From positions 14,385,379-14,449,378 of the forward strand of contig NC_064771.1 in NCBI RefSeq assembly GCF_011397635.1: a stretch of 64,000 bases of DNA, given 5' to 3'. The stretch is from Epinephelus fuscoguttatus. Taxonomy: Eukaryota; Chordata; Actinopteri; Perciformes; Serranidae. The notes under the pieces are model-generated. The model was not told where the DNA came from. It saw nothing but the letters and a program-made list of their open reading frames with translations, and did no database searches. Position 1 is the stretch's first letter, and each line of letters starts with the position of its first letter. Shown piece by piece: positions 10,850-22,835 of this stretch. A program made the position numbers and the translations under genes.

Positions 10850-11629
10850 AGCCTAAAACAGACAAATTATTAGCTCCATGATTTGTTTCTGAACAAACAT
10901 TCACGGGTCTGTCTAATCTAGATTTAAGAGAAAATTGGTTCAAATTGAGACATTAAATAAATCTAAAGATCACAAAAACAAGGGCGCAGGTTTCACTTAA
11001 ACACAGATGGACACATGAAATGATGGGTTGGGGGTCCTCTCCCAGAAAATTTTGACAATCAAACACTTAATTTTCCTTTTCTAGTGAATTTTTATGGCCC
11101 AATTTGTGACTTTTTTCACTATTTTATGGTGTAAATTTCTTTAATTTTGTCAGAATGAAAGTCCTTCACTATTTTTATGTTTTCATTCAGGGAGACAAAT
11201 CCAGTGTTCTAAATATTGGGGAGGAATGTGTCTCCTGTACCCCAAACTCACCCTCAAAACCTACACCTATGCGCAAAGAAATACAACACTGACAGTCAGG
11301 TCCGCCTGTTTTTACTCTTAGCCATGTTTTCATATCATATTCTGATAACCAGGACTTCAGTTATTTATTAGTTAAATGACACTGATCATTTGAAATCACA
11401 AAAAGATACAATAGACAAGACATGCTTCACTTTTTGTGAACTAGGGTTGATTATATTAAAATCAATGTAACTTTTCACAATCATCATGTAACTTGTTAGT
11501 AATGTGACTCTGTTCTTGTGGGAGAGGAAGTAGTGATGAGTCATAGTGCAGTTATTCCTGACGCTGACACTGTGAGGAGAAATTAGACACAGAATCACAC
11601 AGAGAGCCAAACTAACAAATACCGTGAAT
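10850..11629. other. Spacer between neurl2 and msrb1, nothing recognised
   Basis: Mostly AT-rich sequence between the msrb1 start and the neurl2 end. No ORF, RNA gene or repeat boundary is recognised. Confidence 0.5.
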
Positions 11630-11635
11630 TTATTT
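11630..11635 (-). terminator. neurl2: Candidate neurl2 polyadenylation signal
   Basis: AATAAA on the minus strand, about 115 bases after the neurl2 stop. A second AATAAA overlaps the stop codon itself (GAATAAAGG, 11754-11749), but using it would leave almost no 3' UTR. Confidence 0.4.
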
Positions 11636-11749
11636 TAGTTAGCAGTTGTCATCACAGACAAATGATGTCAGCGCTATCAGTGTCTGGCAGGTTAAAAACT
11701 GGAAGAGAGTTCAGATGTTGTGTTTCTGTCCATGGCAGGGCTGTATCCT

Positions 11750-13687
11750 TTATTCATATTTGCAGTAGTGCTTAAGTGCCTCTGGCAGCTCCAGCCAATC
11801 GATCGCCATCCTGTGGACAATGTGCTTCTGGATGGCCTTCCTACATAACGTCTGCAACGACGAGACTGAAGGCACATGGAAAGAGAACAAGAAACAAGAA
11901 GACAGTGGATGAGCAGAATAAAAGTAGAGAAAAGAAATTATGAAGAATTCATGAAGAAATATCTATTAAAAGCATGAATAGATTACTGAATGGGTTCTTG
12001 AGCCTGAGCCTATTAATGGATATAGTGACAGTTTTAGTTCTTGTGGGAAAGTTGATGAAATGACCACAGAAAGACACAAGACAACCACAAAGAGTCATAC
12101 AACCACTGGAGAGACATAAAGCAACCACAAAAAGATAGAAAAGGACTGAAGAAAGACTCAAAATGACCTCAAAGAGACCCAAAATAACTACAAAGACATT
12201 CAAAACAACTTCAAAGTGACAAAAAACAACTTCAAAAGACACAAAATAACATCAAATAGACGCAAAGTGATCAAAAGAGGACTGTAAACAACTGCAAAGA
12301 GATGTAAAACAACCACATAAACACTCAAAACAAGTTCAAAGAAAGGCAGAACAACTTCAAAGAGACACAAAATGACCACAAGATGACGTGAAACAACTAC
12401 AAAAAGACGCAAAAAAACAGAGACACAAAGCAACTTCAAAGAGACATAAAGTGACATCAAAGAGAAGCAAAATGACCACAAAGAAATGCATAACGACAAT
12501 AGAAAGATGAAAGGCGACAACAAAAAACAACTACAAAGAGATGCAAAACAACAACGAAGACACACAAATCATCTTCAAAAGGCGCAAAGTAACATCAGAG
12601 AGATGCAAAATGACAACAAAGAACTGCAAAATGACTACAAAGGATGAAAAGTGACAACAAAGAGACTCGAAATGACCACAAACAGACAAAAACAACCACA
12701 AAGACATGCAAAGCAACTTCAGAGAGAAAGAAAGCAACATCAAACAGATGCAAGATGACCACAGAAGTCCACAAAATGATACATATAACATCTCTGAGTC
12801 ATTTTCGTGTCTCTGAGAGTCTGCGAGTTCTGGATTATCTGCCCAGGGGCCCTTTGTTTTACAATCCATCCATGATTAAATACATCACTGTGACACTCAC
12901 ATCCATACTCCACCTGGACAATCTGGACACACTTAGTAGCAGCAAAGACGTCCACCACAGCGTGCAGAGGCTGGATGGAGGGAATCCCCTTCGCAGATGC
13001 TCCCATGTCCTCACCATTGATGATAATGTGCATGTCAGCCAGGCCTCGCCCTTTAGGCACATACAGTACTCCGATGCGGCTGCGTCTGGCTGTGGGAGGC
13101 AGAGCGTTGGTCTTATACAAGTCGTCCAATATGTGGCTGTAGCGTCCGGGCCTGCTCCGACCAACCAGCTTGTCTCTAGGGATGCGAACATCCCCAATGT
13201 GCAAGTGAGAGTCAGTGAAAAAAGTCTTTGGTTTGCTTATGTTGCCTCCTCCTTCATCTCTCTCACCACCTCCAACTCCATCTTCAACCTCCCCTCGTCC
13301 AAGCCTCTGACCCCCACCCAGTCCTCCATCTCCAGCCTCTTGAGCCTCTGCTTCAGGATCCTCTATGATCTTGTTGTGGTTGCGAGTGATGGCAAATACC
13401 CAGCTGTCCCCTGAGTCTGTCAGGTCCGGGATGGAGTATTCAGGTACCACGTCTAAGCTCCCAGGGTCCCTGGCGGTCAGGCCGACCCGCAGGTGGCCAC
13501 ACCACCCCAGCTCCTTATCCTCGATCTCTATGAGAAAAATCTCCCCAGGCTTCAGAGGGTGTTTGCTGAAACACACTCCGTTTGCAAAGCTCTCCACCCT
13601 GGTGGCCTTCGTCCCTGAGTGGTCCAGTCTGACATTGGTACCATGGATCGGGTGGAACTCCGTGAACTGGTCAGGAAAGGGCTCCAT
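11750..13687 (-). CDS. neurl2: Neuralized-like protein 2 (Ozz E3 ligase adaptor)
   Basis: Two minus-strand coding exons, 12901-13687 and 11750-11865, join with a T|TC junction to give 300 residues (human 285). The neuralized domain starts near residue 9 (FHPIHGTNVRLDHSGTKATR) and includes ELGWCGHLRVGLTARDP. A Gly/Glu-rich insert near residues 115-165 is longer than in mammals. The second conserved block has RIPRDKLVGRSRPG and MHIIINGEDMG. The C terminus is a SOCS box: SSLQTLCRKAI (Elongin-BC contact) and WLELPEALKHYCKYE (Cullin-5 box). In mammals this protein targets muscle proteins such as beta-catenin for Cul5-dependent ubiquitination. I chose ATG 13687 (MEPFPDQ); upstream codons in the frame have no ATG. 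Its intron holds the 21-nt repeat array. Confidence 0.93.
12040..12785. repeat. Degenerate 21-nt tandem repeat in the neurl2 intron
   Basis: About 35 diverged units, roughly GACRCAAAAYRACNACAAAGA, occupy most of the neurl2 intron. Because 21 is a multiple of three, minus-strand frames stay open for over 100 codons of Leu/Val/Phe/Cys-rich translation; these are not genes. A shorter array of the same type is in a tex2 intron (40165-40310). Confidence 0.85.
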
Positions 13688-15585
13688 TTCCAGTTGGACA
13701 GCTGTCAACAAACACAACAAACAGAAGCAGACTTACTGAAACTTTCCAATCAATCAGTCTTGCAACGGTTTCAGGCTTTTCTGGCACATGTGGTCACAGC
13801 AGAGACACAACAACTTCCACTGACACAAGCAAAGACCCCTGCTCTACTTATCTGTCAGCCACTCAGGGAAGCTTCTGGTGGAGGGCTATTTTTGAAGCTG
13901 CATGTCAACAGATGGCAAGGTATGTGTGTGCGCGCACATGTGCATGTGTGTTGAGGGGGGGTGGCTAACACGCACATGCCCACAGTCACTCACTCACACC
14001 AGACATGCACAGAGGTGAGGTAAGTGGGAGCAACAAAGCCCTCCCGGCCATGGTGCTCATTCAATTTCATGATCCCATGTACTGAAGTAATAGTGTGCGT
14101 AATTATTATAATACCATATGCCAGGGAGATATGTTACACAGAAGGCCTCTCATATCTGCACTCTAAATATAGTCATGCTACGCAAATACAGTGTGGATTT
14201 CATTCTTATGTAAAGCAGCAATTAAAGTAATAAACCAGGATAGAGGGGGCTGTGGAGATTTATTATGATAATGGAATTACAGCATGAGAATGTGAGGAAG
14301 AATTTAAAAAAAGATCATTTTTACATTCACTATATATAACTGAGAGTAAAGGATCCTGCACACTGTCACTGCTGAATTACAGTAGCTCACATAATTTCAA
14401 TCTAAAGGTGTCAGATTTTTTTATTAGGTCATATTAATTATACAGTATGGTAATTAGGAGCCATGGTATAGCCCTCATTAGCTACATAACAGGTCTAATT
14501 TTAACAGTGCCGGACTTATATTCAGAGCCCCAGGAAACACCCGACTCCACCATTTCCCTTACACTCAATTTTTTCAATATCAGTTGTAGTTGTGTTCCTG
14601 CGATGTCTGACAACTCTCTCCGGTCTAGCAGTGTGATACAAGGCAGGCTGCCAGCTGACGTCTGCCTCAGCCTCCTCAGTGTCCACTATCACTATGTAGG
14701 TTTTCAGGGTAGGACCTCTGAGCAAGGCTGTGAGAAAAGTGTGTGATACCCTGGTCTGCATCCAGCTGCGGCATCCTCTCAACCGGATCTATTAACAGAT
14801 GCTGGTCTCTCTGGTGTCCACTCATCTTCATCACCTGCTCAAGGCCATCAAGACATCTGAGAATGATGCTCTAGGGTCTTAAATCTCTGACCCAGAGTTT
14901 CGATGATGAAGCTGAGTACATTGTAGTTCATCTCCCCAGGGTAGAGCGGGTACCCTGTGGACAGCTGTGCAGCTACATATTGATGACCTCATTAAATGAA
15001 ATACGCAGCATGACCTCGGGTGCTCTTTACCAGGTGGTCTGCACACAGACACCAGGCTGAACAGCACACAGGACATGCCAGGCCAAAGACAATGAGTTTG
15101 ACCTTTTTAGTGACTGCTGCAGGCGGTCCAACTATAGCATCGTCCACTTTGAGAACTGCATGTTCAGTTCCATTTTCGTTCTGAACTCGTCAAATATTGT
15201 GTCAGTTTGTAACACTGCCAGTGACAAGGTAATATAAGGAGCCCTATAGGGTGGGCAGGAGGGAAGGTGGATGGGTCAAACAAACCCTGGACTTTCACCC
15301 AGGAGCCTGCTGTTTCGTCTATACTTCATCTAAACTGCACCTGCACATTTAATGTTTCTTAGTAACCAATTTACATGTAAAAAAAAGTCCGTCAATAAAA
15401 CATTTGTACATTTTAGTGAAATTAAGCTCGTTCTCATACCCAGCTTATCAGATACCACTGCTTTGTCAGTGTTCTGGGCATTGCCAGTGTTATGTATAAA
15501 ATGCACTGGCCGGCAGCAGTCGTTGAAGCACCACCCTAAGTCATCAAATATCACCGCTATGTCAGTGGATGTCTGCGGGGCCTCC
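13688..15585. other. Intergenic, no supported gene
   Basis: Includes a purine/pyrimidine-biased CG/CA stretch at 13920-13960 and AT-rich sequence at 14240-14450. Between about 14500 and 15180 the sequence is less AT-rich and has short coding-like stretches on the minus strand, but these lack splice sites and carry stops in all frames. I could not match them to a family. Confidence 0.45.
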
Positions 15586-15790
15586 CTAGTGTAGTGGTTA
15601 GAGCACCAGTCGTCCATGCGGAAGGTCAAGGGTTCGTATCCTGCTGAGGTCAACGTCAGCAAAGGTATGCAGTCACAAGAAGTTCCCACCGCCGAATAAA
15701 ACGGGATCAGATTCCTTAAGGAGGCTTGAAGACAAAAAAATAATTCTGGAAGCAAGTCATCAATGAGGCAGTGTCTGAGGCCCATCGTAG
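15585..15790 (+). mobile_element. tRNA-derived SINE-like repeat
   Basis: The head reads CCTCCCTAGTGTAGTGGTTAG (A-box-like) and then AAGGGTTCGTATCC (B-box-like, 15627-15640), with tRNA spacing. The anticodon arm does not pair well, so this is a SINE head and not a working tRNA. A body of about 130 bases follows. Confidence 0.55.
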
Positions 15791-18128
15791 ACCGTCGTAG
15801 ATGGGAAGGTCCAGACGTAAAACCGAATTCACGTCAGTGGATCTCTGTGTAAATGCCCCGACACACAAAGGCACCTTTCACGGTATTATGAAACGCACTC
15901 TGCCAGTAAGGGTGTGATATAAGGAGCTTGAAGAAGCCAGTCTGTCACCCTGGAATTTTACCTGAATGTAGAGCCAACTTATGTTTTTTTTCTAAACCTT
16001 ACCTTGTGCTTTTGTTGCTGTTATACCCTGAGGTCCCTATCAAGATCATGTTTCCTTGTTTTCAGTTTTGTTAGTATTTCCTGTTTTATTTTGACATTCA
16101 CTCTTGTCTCTCATTTCAGGCACTTCACTTCCTGCCCCTGTGTGTGTTTCCCTGGCGATTACCTGCCCCGCCCTGATTGGTTTCACCTGTCCCTCATTAC
16201 CCCTCCTCCCTTTGTGTATTTAGTCCACCTGCTGCCCTTTGGCTGTGCCAGTTTGTCTCTGTAGTTTGGAGCACATGTTCTTGCCGTTTGTTCCTAGTGT
16301 TTTCCAGTTTTTGATCTGATATCTTGCATTTTTTTATGTATTCTGCGTAAGCCCTAAGCTTTTAGAAATGTCAAAGTCCTTGTGTTTTTGAGTCCTCTCT
16401 TTTGTTGGTACCAGTCTGATAGTGGCAGGAGGAAATAAATGTAAAAATGAGGTGGTTGACCTCCATCCTACATATATTTCGCGAACAATATGCATCTAAG
16501 GAACAGAAACTGTACATTTTCTATGACAATGGAAGTGTATTTTGAAAAGACACATTGCATGTAACAAGCGTATATTGACATGCCGTCCCACAACATCAAC
16601 AACAGATGCAGGAGGGTACCTAATGTGTCATATTTAGAAGTGAAAACCCATTGATAAAGCCTGATATTTGTTGACACTTTGACAATTCCCATCAACCTTA
16701 GGTGTGGTAGGGCTGTGACCCATTGGTGTCTGATCAGTTGCAGCTCTGTCATGGGAAGACACTGGTTGTTTCTGTCCTCCATTTTATCGCAGATTCTAGT
16801 GCTGTCACAATACTGGAATTTCTATCTCTAAATAATACCTTGAAAAAAACTGACATTCGATACTCTGGGGAAAATTTTGCAGAGGTCATGAACTTTTAAG
16901 TTTTTATTAAAAGATAAATATAGAAAAGGCTATAACGTGACAACAGCAGAATGACTGTCGTAACCATTAACAATAAGAGAGAGCAAGAAAGCACAGTTGT
17001 ATCGATACTCTGAACAATGAGTATTGAAACCTTTTTGAACATTCAGAATCAATATATGTTGATAAATCAATATTTTTGACAACACAGGCATTGATCCTGG
17101 AGTTTGAGGCAATTACGATATTTAACAAAGAAAAAGACACTTCACCTAATGATTCTGCTGCCTGGATCCAGACCACACAGTCATCAGTCAGTGAGAAATC
17201 TTTTCATATTATAGCCCTCTTTTCTTAACAACTCTATGAAGCTTTCATTATGAGGATGTAGAACAATATAGACAGTATTACATGTTGAAAATAACTTGTC
17301 CAACACTGTTAACAACACTTCAAAATTGCAGATTAAAAGGTACTTTTGACTCCAGGGTCCTCCTCATGTTGTGGCCCTGGGGACTTGGATCCCTTATTCC
17401 CGTGCTTAAACACAAAGAAACTGATATACATCTGTAAACTATAAGACAACAGATAATGAGAGTAAGAAAGTGTGTTCTGTACTAATGTGGTCTGGAGGGT
17501 GATATTGTCAGTCATGCATCCAGAGAGCCGGGCTATTCAGGAGCATCTCCTCCAGTCAGTGATGGATGGAGGTTATTGTCTCTCACCCCAGCTGCAGCCT
17601 GCACACCACTCAGCCCTGTTCTTCATATTGTCATTTCTAGGGCTTCCGGTGTGTTTTATGTAGGCCAAGATGGAGGGAGGGAAGGAGGGCGAAAAAAGGA
17701 AATTCATCCTTTTATCCTGTTCTTCCTTTCTTCACTGTCACGAGAATACTTATCTTTGCCGGTGGACACATTAATGAAGTCAGTAGGAAAACAACTGGAG
17801 CCCAATTAGCAGTTATTTGGACACTGCTCTACTTGATTATAAAGTGAGTGCCTCAGTTCTGAATGTGTGCTCACCAGATTAGAAAATAACACTATTTAAC
17901 CCTCGGGCTGAACTTTAGCTGTCACCGTGTTTTGTGCAATTACACAGCATTTACACTCTGGATGGAGACTTTGTGTGGGTGAGTTTTGTGTGTGCGTCTG
18001 TTGGGGCTGCTGCAGGACTCTTAATCTGGATTATCATGCAGCGCGGCCATGCTTTTCATAATCAGTTTGGTGAGCTGTGATTCTCGGCAGCGCCTGACAC
18101 ATCTGGATGCAGGCAGTCGGTGAAGGGG

Positions 18129-18130
<2 letters not shown>
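15791..18130. other. Intergenic, no gene seen
   Basis: Contains a TTTTTTTTCTAAACCTTACC-type piece near 15980-16010 also seen in diverged form near 51200. Otherwise no recognisable gene or RNA. Confidence 0.45.
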
Positions 18131-18159
<29 letters not shown>

Positions 18160-18161
18160 AC

Positions 18162-18200
<39 letters not shown>
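18131..18200. repeat. (GT)n/(GA)n compound microsatellite
   Basis: A GT tract (about 18131-18159) is followed directly by a GA tract (about 18164-18197). Confidence 0.9.
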
Positions 18201-18207
<7 letters not shown>

Positions 18208-18209
18208 AA

Positions 18210-18300
18210 GGGGAGAGAGAGGGAGCGTTGAGACTCACTCCGCGGTCCTCGCGCACACAGATGGAGAGGGAACCAGCAGAAGACATCCCTGACTGGTGGG
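18210..18300 (+). promoter_or_regulatory. Possible upstream 5' exon or promoter of tex2
   Basis: A short CpG-rich patch (CTCCGCGGTCCTCGCGCAC) is followed by ATGGAGAGGG and a GACTG|GTGGGT donor-like site. The tex2 coding exon begins with an acceptor-like site and a short leader, so a distant noncoding first exon is expected. This is the best-looking patch upstream, but nothing else ties it to the gene. Confidence 0.2.
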
Positions 18301-19693
18301 TTTAGTCACATTTCCATGCACAGAATAATTTCTCATGTAAGTACTGCATTCCTTATCTTCATTTATGTTTTTTTATCATTATCAGCACTGCACACATTTG
18401 CATTGCAAAAGTAAGACCATATTACTGTCCTGGGTGTGCACTGACTGCAACAGTCACTGTAACTTCTGCTGTCATGTCTGCATGTCACTCTTGTCTTGTG
18501 CATTGGAGTCGTCCAGAAAGAGAAAGAATGCAGCTCTGGAAGTGAAGGTGGAGGTGCTACACTGACGCCTGTGACCTGTATTATAATAACATACTGTAAA
18601 TACTGCATAAATTAGGTGCCACATGCTGTTTTGTGTGCATTTATAATTTTGGCCATATTGTTTTTTTTTGATTAGGTCACATATTTTCTAGTTGTGACAG
18701 CAGCATTTGTTTTTACTTGCTTAAGGATCTGCCTATCTGCCCAAAGTTTACCTATTCTGGTGTAACTATGGCTGCAACTATCAATTTGTTTGTTATTTTC
18801 TCAGTTGATCAAATTATTTGTATTATTTTTTCTATGAAATGTCAGAAAGTAGAGAAAATGGTCATTATAACTTCCCAGAGCTCATATGCCATATTTGAGA
18901 TGCATGTTTTATTCGACTAAGAGTCCAAATCTCAGTTCACTCAGAAAAGAAAAGCAGTAAATCCATCACATTTGAGAAACTGGAGCCAGCAAATGTTTGA
19001 TTGATCAGGCCTTTATTCATTTCTGTGACTGAATAATTAACCTGCTAATGATGATCTGAAGGTCAGCGTTTACATAAAATGATATACAGTGCTACAAGAA
19101 ATCATTTATAATGGAGAAATACTTAATTGTATTGTTCCCAAGCAAAATATAGGTCTATGTAATTTGGATTTATCAGCTAACTCCAGGACCGAGTAAAAAG
19201 GGGGGTGCTCTCTGAGTCCCAGCTGTTATAGGGGGGTCAATGGGGGTCCAACAATGATCATGTTCAACCTAAATTTCAGCTATCATAACCCAAATTTTAT
19301 TTTGAACCAAAATATTCCCCATTTACCATTATTCCAACAAAAAAGCATTGTTTCTATTGCTTTAGTAAATTGTTGCCTGTTTCATAATAACAACCCCCTC
19401 TCCTGGCAATCATATGAGTCCCTTTTTTCTGTACGCAAGCGTTGCAGTAAAAAAAAGAAAAAAAAAACATGGGCAATGAGCCTGTGCAGTCTTTCACTGA
19501 GTTAGTCTCTTTTAGTTTGCATATGTTTGTTTAGTAGGAAGTAAAGCAGGTTTGGGGAGGGCCCATTCACTGGACCTTTTCAGATGCCCTGCCAGGCTAC
19601 GTCTGGTGTATGCTTTGATTTGCATAGGGGCGTGTACTTTTAAAGTGACTTGATACAAATTAAGTAATTACAGGGTACATACAGGGGGCCACT
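18301..19693. other. Intergenic, no gene seen
   Basis: No coding region is supported. G-runs at 19198-19250 and a purine tract at 19450-19468 are the only compositional oddities. Confidence 0.45.
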
Positions 19694-20165
19694 GAGCTTG
19701 TTACGTAAGCGTATTGCATTCACTTTACAAAAAAAAAAATCAGTTTTATTGAGTAATTTTTTCTGTTTTTCGGAGTAATTTTTTTATTTTTCTGTTTTTC
19801 AGTGTATTTTTTTCTGTTTTTCATGGTATTTTTTTGTTTTTCAGGATAAATTTTTCTATTTTTCGGAGTATTTTTTCTGAGTTAACAGAGCAATAGAACA
19901 CACGCTTTCATTCCTTTCTTGAGAGCTCGATATGATGGAAGCAAAAATGACCCGCTTGTTTAGTTTAATCCAGTTTTACTTTGTTTTGGGTTTGAGACAC
20001 CGGGAGATACTCTTGTCTTTAAGTCATATAGATGGTGTTATCATTACTTTGTCGACTACCACAAAAAACAGAAAAAAATACTCAAAAAACAGAAAAAATT
20101 ACTCAATAAAACAGATTTTTTTCTATTTGTCAAGTGAATGCAATACGTTTCCGTAGCTTGTCTTA
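19694..20165. mobile_element. Palindromic non-autonomous DNA element
   Basis: Left arm from about 19701 (CGTAAGCGTATTGCATTCACTT) is mirrored at 20120-20160 on the other strand (CGGAAACGTATTGCATTCACTT). Inside both arms are tandem units of roughly TTTTTCTGTTTTTCGGAGTAA, reading outward-to-inward in opposite directions, around a unique core of about 170 bases (19880-20050). This is a terminal-inverted-repeat element with minisatellite-bearing arms. Confidence 0.65.
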
Positions 20166-20719
20166 TATGTCGTTTCACAATAGGTGCATTATGTAATCAA
20201 AAAGGAGCCAAAAGCTGTAACACTCTCACTTAGTTGAAAAACTAAGTGAAGACTTTCTTTAAATTATGATATCTTGACTCTCACTACATGCATGAAAGGG
20301 GGATAACTTTCTGTAGTAGGCCTGTTTATCATGACTGAGACTATGCCACAGTCACTGAGAATAAGGGTTGCTTTCCATTTCATTTCAGTGTTTGTTTTCA
20401 TTGGTGAAATGTGTTGTAAACTCATTAAACCATCCAGTGACCCCGTGCACCCTGGACAGGAATATCTGACCTTAAGCATATGGGTGAGAGCGCTGACCGC
20501 AAGCAACTCTGAAGGATTGTGATGTTACTAATAACTACAATCAACACCGGGTCACGAAGATGAGCTAGCTTGGAAACACATCCCACCAAATGTTGGTTTA
20601 GCCCATAATCCGGCTGTGTGGTTTGTCAGATTTCACAGAAAACCCTGCATTAATGTTAATCTGAGATTGTTACTGTTCGTGTCTGATCAGAGGGTGGCAC
20701 AGAAACACACACAGACCCT

Positions 20720-20774
<55 letters not shown>

Positions 20775-21436
20775 AGTCACGGTCACAGATATGCTTTCAG
20801 GCTGATGCTTAACTGATTGAGAATGTAAAAGATTCATCAAACATGTTACAGAGCACTCAGAGCAGATGTGTGTTTCGTGCTGCAGTTGTCACATGATCAC
20901 TCTGTGTTTCACACGCAGCCTCATGGAGACATTAACAGCTCTTTTATATTACAATTCACCATTATAAGCATGACATGCCGCTGTTGAGGGACCTAAAATG
21001 ACTCCTTGCAAACAGAAGCTCAGGTGACGGGAAAAAATCAAGCAGACATTGAAAAAAAAACTTGCACATAATAGGCGATATATACAGAACAACATTCACC
21101 CCACTCTTCCTTCTGTTCTTTTCTTTAGTTGTCCTCAGCTTTCTGTGGCCTCTGGGGTTGTCACAGCTGGATACTTCCAACGACACAGTTAAAACAAAAA
21201 CCCAAAGGACAGTCACAGGAATCACACAAACACTTTACAACATATTGGGGAATTTTGGGCAGAAACCTTTGAGATAGTATATCTGCTAAATGTACACCAT
21301 TGGGTCAGTATACGCATCAGCTACTATCAGTGCAGATATATGACACATTTATCACTTTCAAACCTTAAATTGGATCATATTTTTAGCCATGATTGTGACT
21401 ATGCGAGCAGTGTGACTCTATGGATCAGTTCATCTG

Positions 21437-21470
<34 letters not shown>

Positions 21471-21554
21471 ATGGTCCCCAGAAGATTAACCCTACTGACT
21501 TTATTTATCCAATGAGTTTTTCTCTAGCGTAAACATGAGGTTTGTGATTTTGGG
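20166..21554. other. Intergenic with two (CA)n microsatellites
   Basis: (CA)n tracts lie at about 20721-20772 and 21438-21468. No gene is seen. Confidence 0.6.
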
Positions 21555-21808
21555 TGAAATTACTCAACAACTGTTGAATGGATTACCATGAAATTTGGCA
21601 CACACATTAATATCCCCAGTGGATGAATTGTAGGCTAATTGCATTAGTAATCCCACAATTTCCCATCTAGCTTCACCATCTTGTTGAAAGTTTGTTGATT
21701 AGCCACTTCAGCTTATTGGCAACAGCTAATGACATTCTCATTAGCTTCAGTTTCACTTCATGTTAAGTGTTAATTAGCAAATGTTAGCATGCTAACACAC
21801 AAAACTAA

Positions 21809-22282
21809 TGCTGTGTTCATACTACGAGCGACACCACAACAGGCTACAAGTCATTTTTAACGGAGGCCGGAGGCCAGCGTCACAGGTGTGATACGTTACA
21901 AATCAAAGTTGTGCTGGTCTCAACTTTTTTCACTTTTCTATGACATGGTGAAGCATCAATCAATCAGATGTTTTTGTTTCGAGCTGTGATACTGTGTTAT
22001 TTCGCTGAGTTTGCTGATGTTATGCTAATTTTATGTACACTGTGGTGCACAGTGGGATGCAATAGGGTGGCGAAATGCGATGTGCAAATGAGGCTCAGAC
22101 ATTTTGTTGATCAATACAAACTTTAGTTGACGTTCAGTCAAGGTGTTTTGTGGCAAGAAGCAGATACACCCAAACCCTTCATGACATATGTAAATGAGTG
22201 CTTGAGCAACACTTCAACAGTACCATGGCGATAATGTAGTTAGTCACGTTGTTGCGTTGTCGCTTGTAGTGTGAACACAACA
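21809..22282. mobile_element. Harbinger-like MITE with TAA target duplication
   Basis: A 474-bp element with terminal inverted repeats: TGCTGTGTTCATACTACGAG at the left and the complement of TGTTGTGTTCACACTACAAG at the right. It is flanked by TAA on both sides (21806-21808 and 22283-22285). A 3-bp TAA duplication and TIRs suit the PIF/Harbinger superfamily. No transposase is encoded. It interrupts the surrounding fish repeat. Confidence 0.75.
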
Positions 22283-22348
22283 TAAGATGATAAACATGGT
22301 AAACATTATATCTATTAAACGTCAGCACGTTTACATTGTTCTTTTGAG

Positions 22349-22768
22349 CCAGGCCCACAGGAAAGTTGCCCAGAAAGCCTTTTTCCCATAGACCATCATT
22401 GTGAAAGAGACATTTGTGAAACTGTTGACAAGACACCTCTGACTGCAAACAAGGTCAATTATGAATCTTTCTATCCTGAATTTTTGAGCCATGGTGGTTT
22501 TATGTTTGTAAAATTTCCCCAAGCTGAGAAAAGTGATTTAAAATTCTGTAACATCATCATAATGTAAAGTCTATGAGCTAAGAGGGAACTAGCGGGTTGG
22601 GCCAACGGGAGAAACAGTACTGCACATATTGAGTGGGCTACATACTGTGGAAGTAAACCCAGAAGCTACGAGGTATGCACCAGGTGAACAAATCCATTGG
22701 AATGAATAGGCGCCATCTTGGCGTCTTGTAGAGTATCATCTAGTGTGTAGTTATTATTAAAATCTATG
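22349..22768. mobile_element. 420-bp insertion flanked by TTTTGAG
   Basis: Flanked by TTTTGAG at 22342-22348 and 22769-22775, and absent from the continuity of the surrounding repeat. Part of its body (about 22485-22740, with GTGGGCTACATACTGTGGAAG) recurs in diverged form at 28195-28435. No terminal inverted repeat is seen; the family is unknown to me. Confidence 0.55.
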
Positions 22769-22835
22769 TTTTGAGCATGTTAGCATGCTGATGTTAGCAT
22801 TTAGCTAAGCTAGCATGGCTGCAGACTCTTAAAAC

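Larger units (their letters stand above)
21555..22835 (+). repeat. Interspersed fish repeat split by two insertions
   Basis: Pieces at 21555-21808, 22283-22348 and 22769-22835 make up one repeat. It contains CATGAAATTTGGCACACACA and several TTAGCATGCTAACA motifs. The pieces are separated by two later insertions, each with its own target-site duplication. A minus-strand fragment of the same family is at about 50481-50630. Confidence 0.65.

Noticed and set aside
11749-11754. AATAAA overlapping the neurl2 stop codon
   Set aside because: Its use would leave almost no 3' UTR, and a normal AATAAA lies 115 bases further on; probably chance.
11949-12869. Several minus-strand frames of 97-121 codons rich in Leu, Val, Phe and Cys
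   Set aside because: They come from the 21-nt tandem repeat in the neurl2 intron, whose period keeps frames open.
12644-13414. 256-codon plus-strand frame
   Set aside because: It is the antisense shadow of neurl2 exon 1 plus the 21-nt repeat; the minus strand encodes a full neuralized domain there.
14500-15180. Minus-strand coding-like sequence with phrases such as YPLYPGEMNYNVLSF
   Set aside because: Frames change and stop often, no splice sites frame the pieces, and I cannot name a family; a decayed gene is possible but not supported.
15597-15660. Possible tRNA gene
   Set aside because: Box-like promoter motifs are present, but the anticodon and acceptor arms do not pair, so it is a SINE head.
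18062-18305. Frames of Ser-Leu or Arg-Glu repeats
   Set aside because: Translations of the GT/GA microsatellite.
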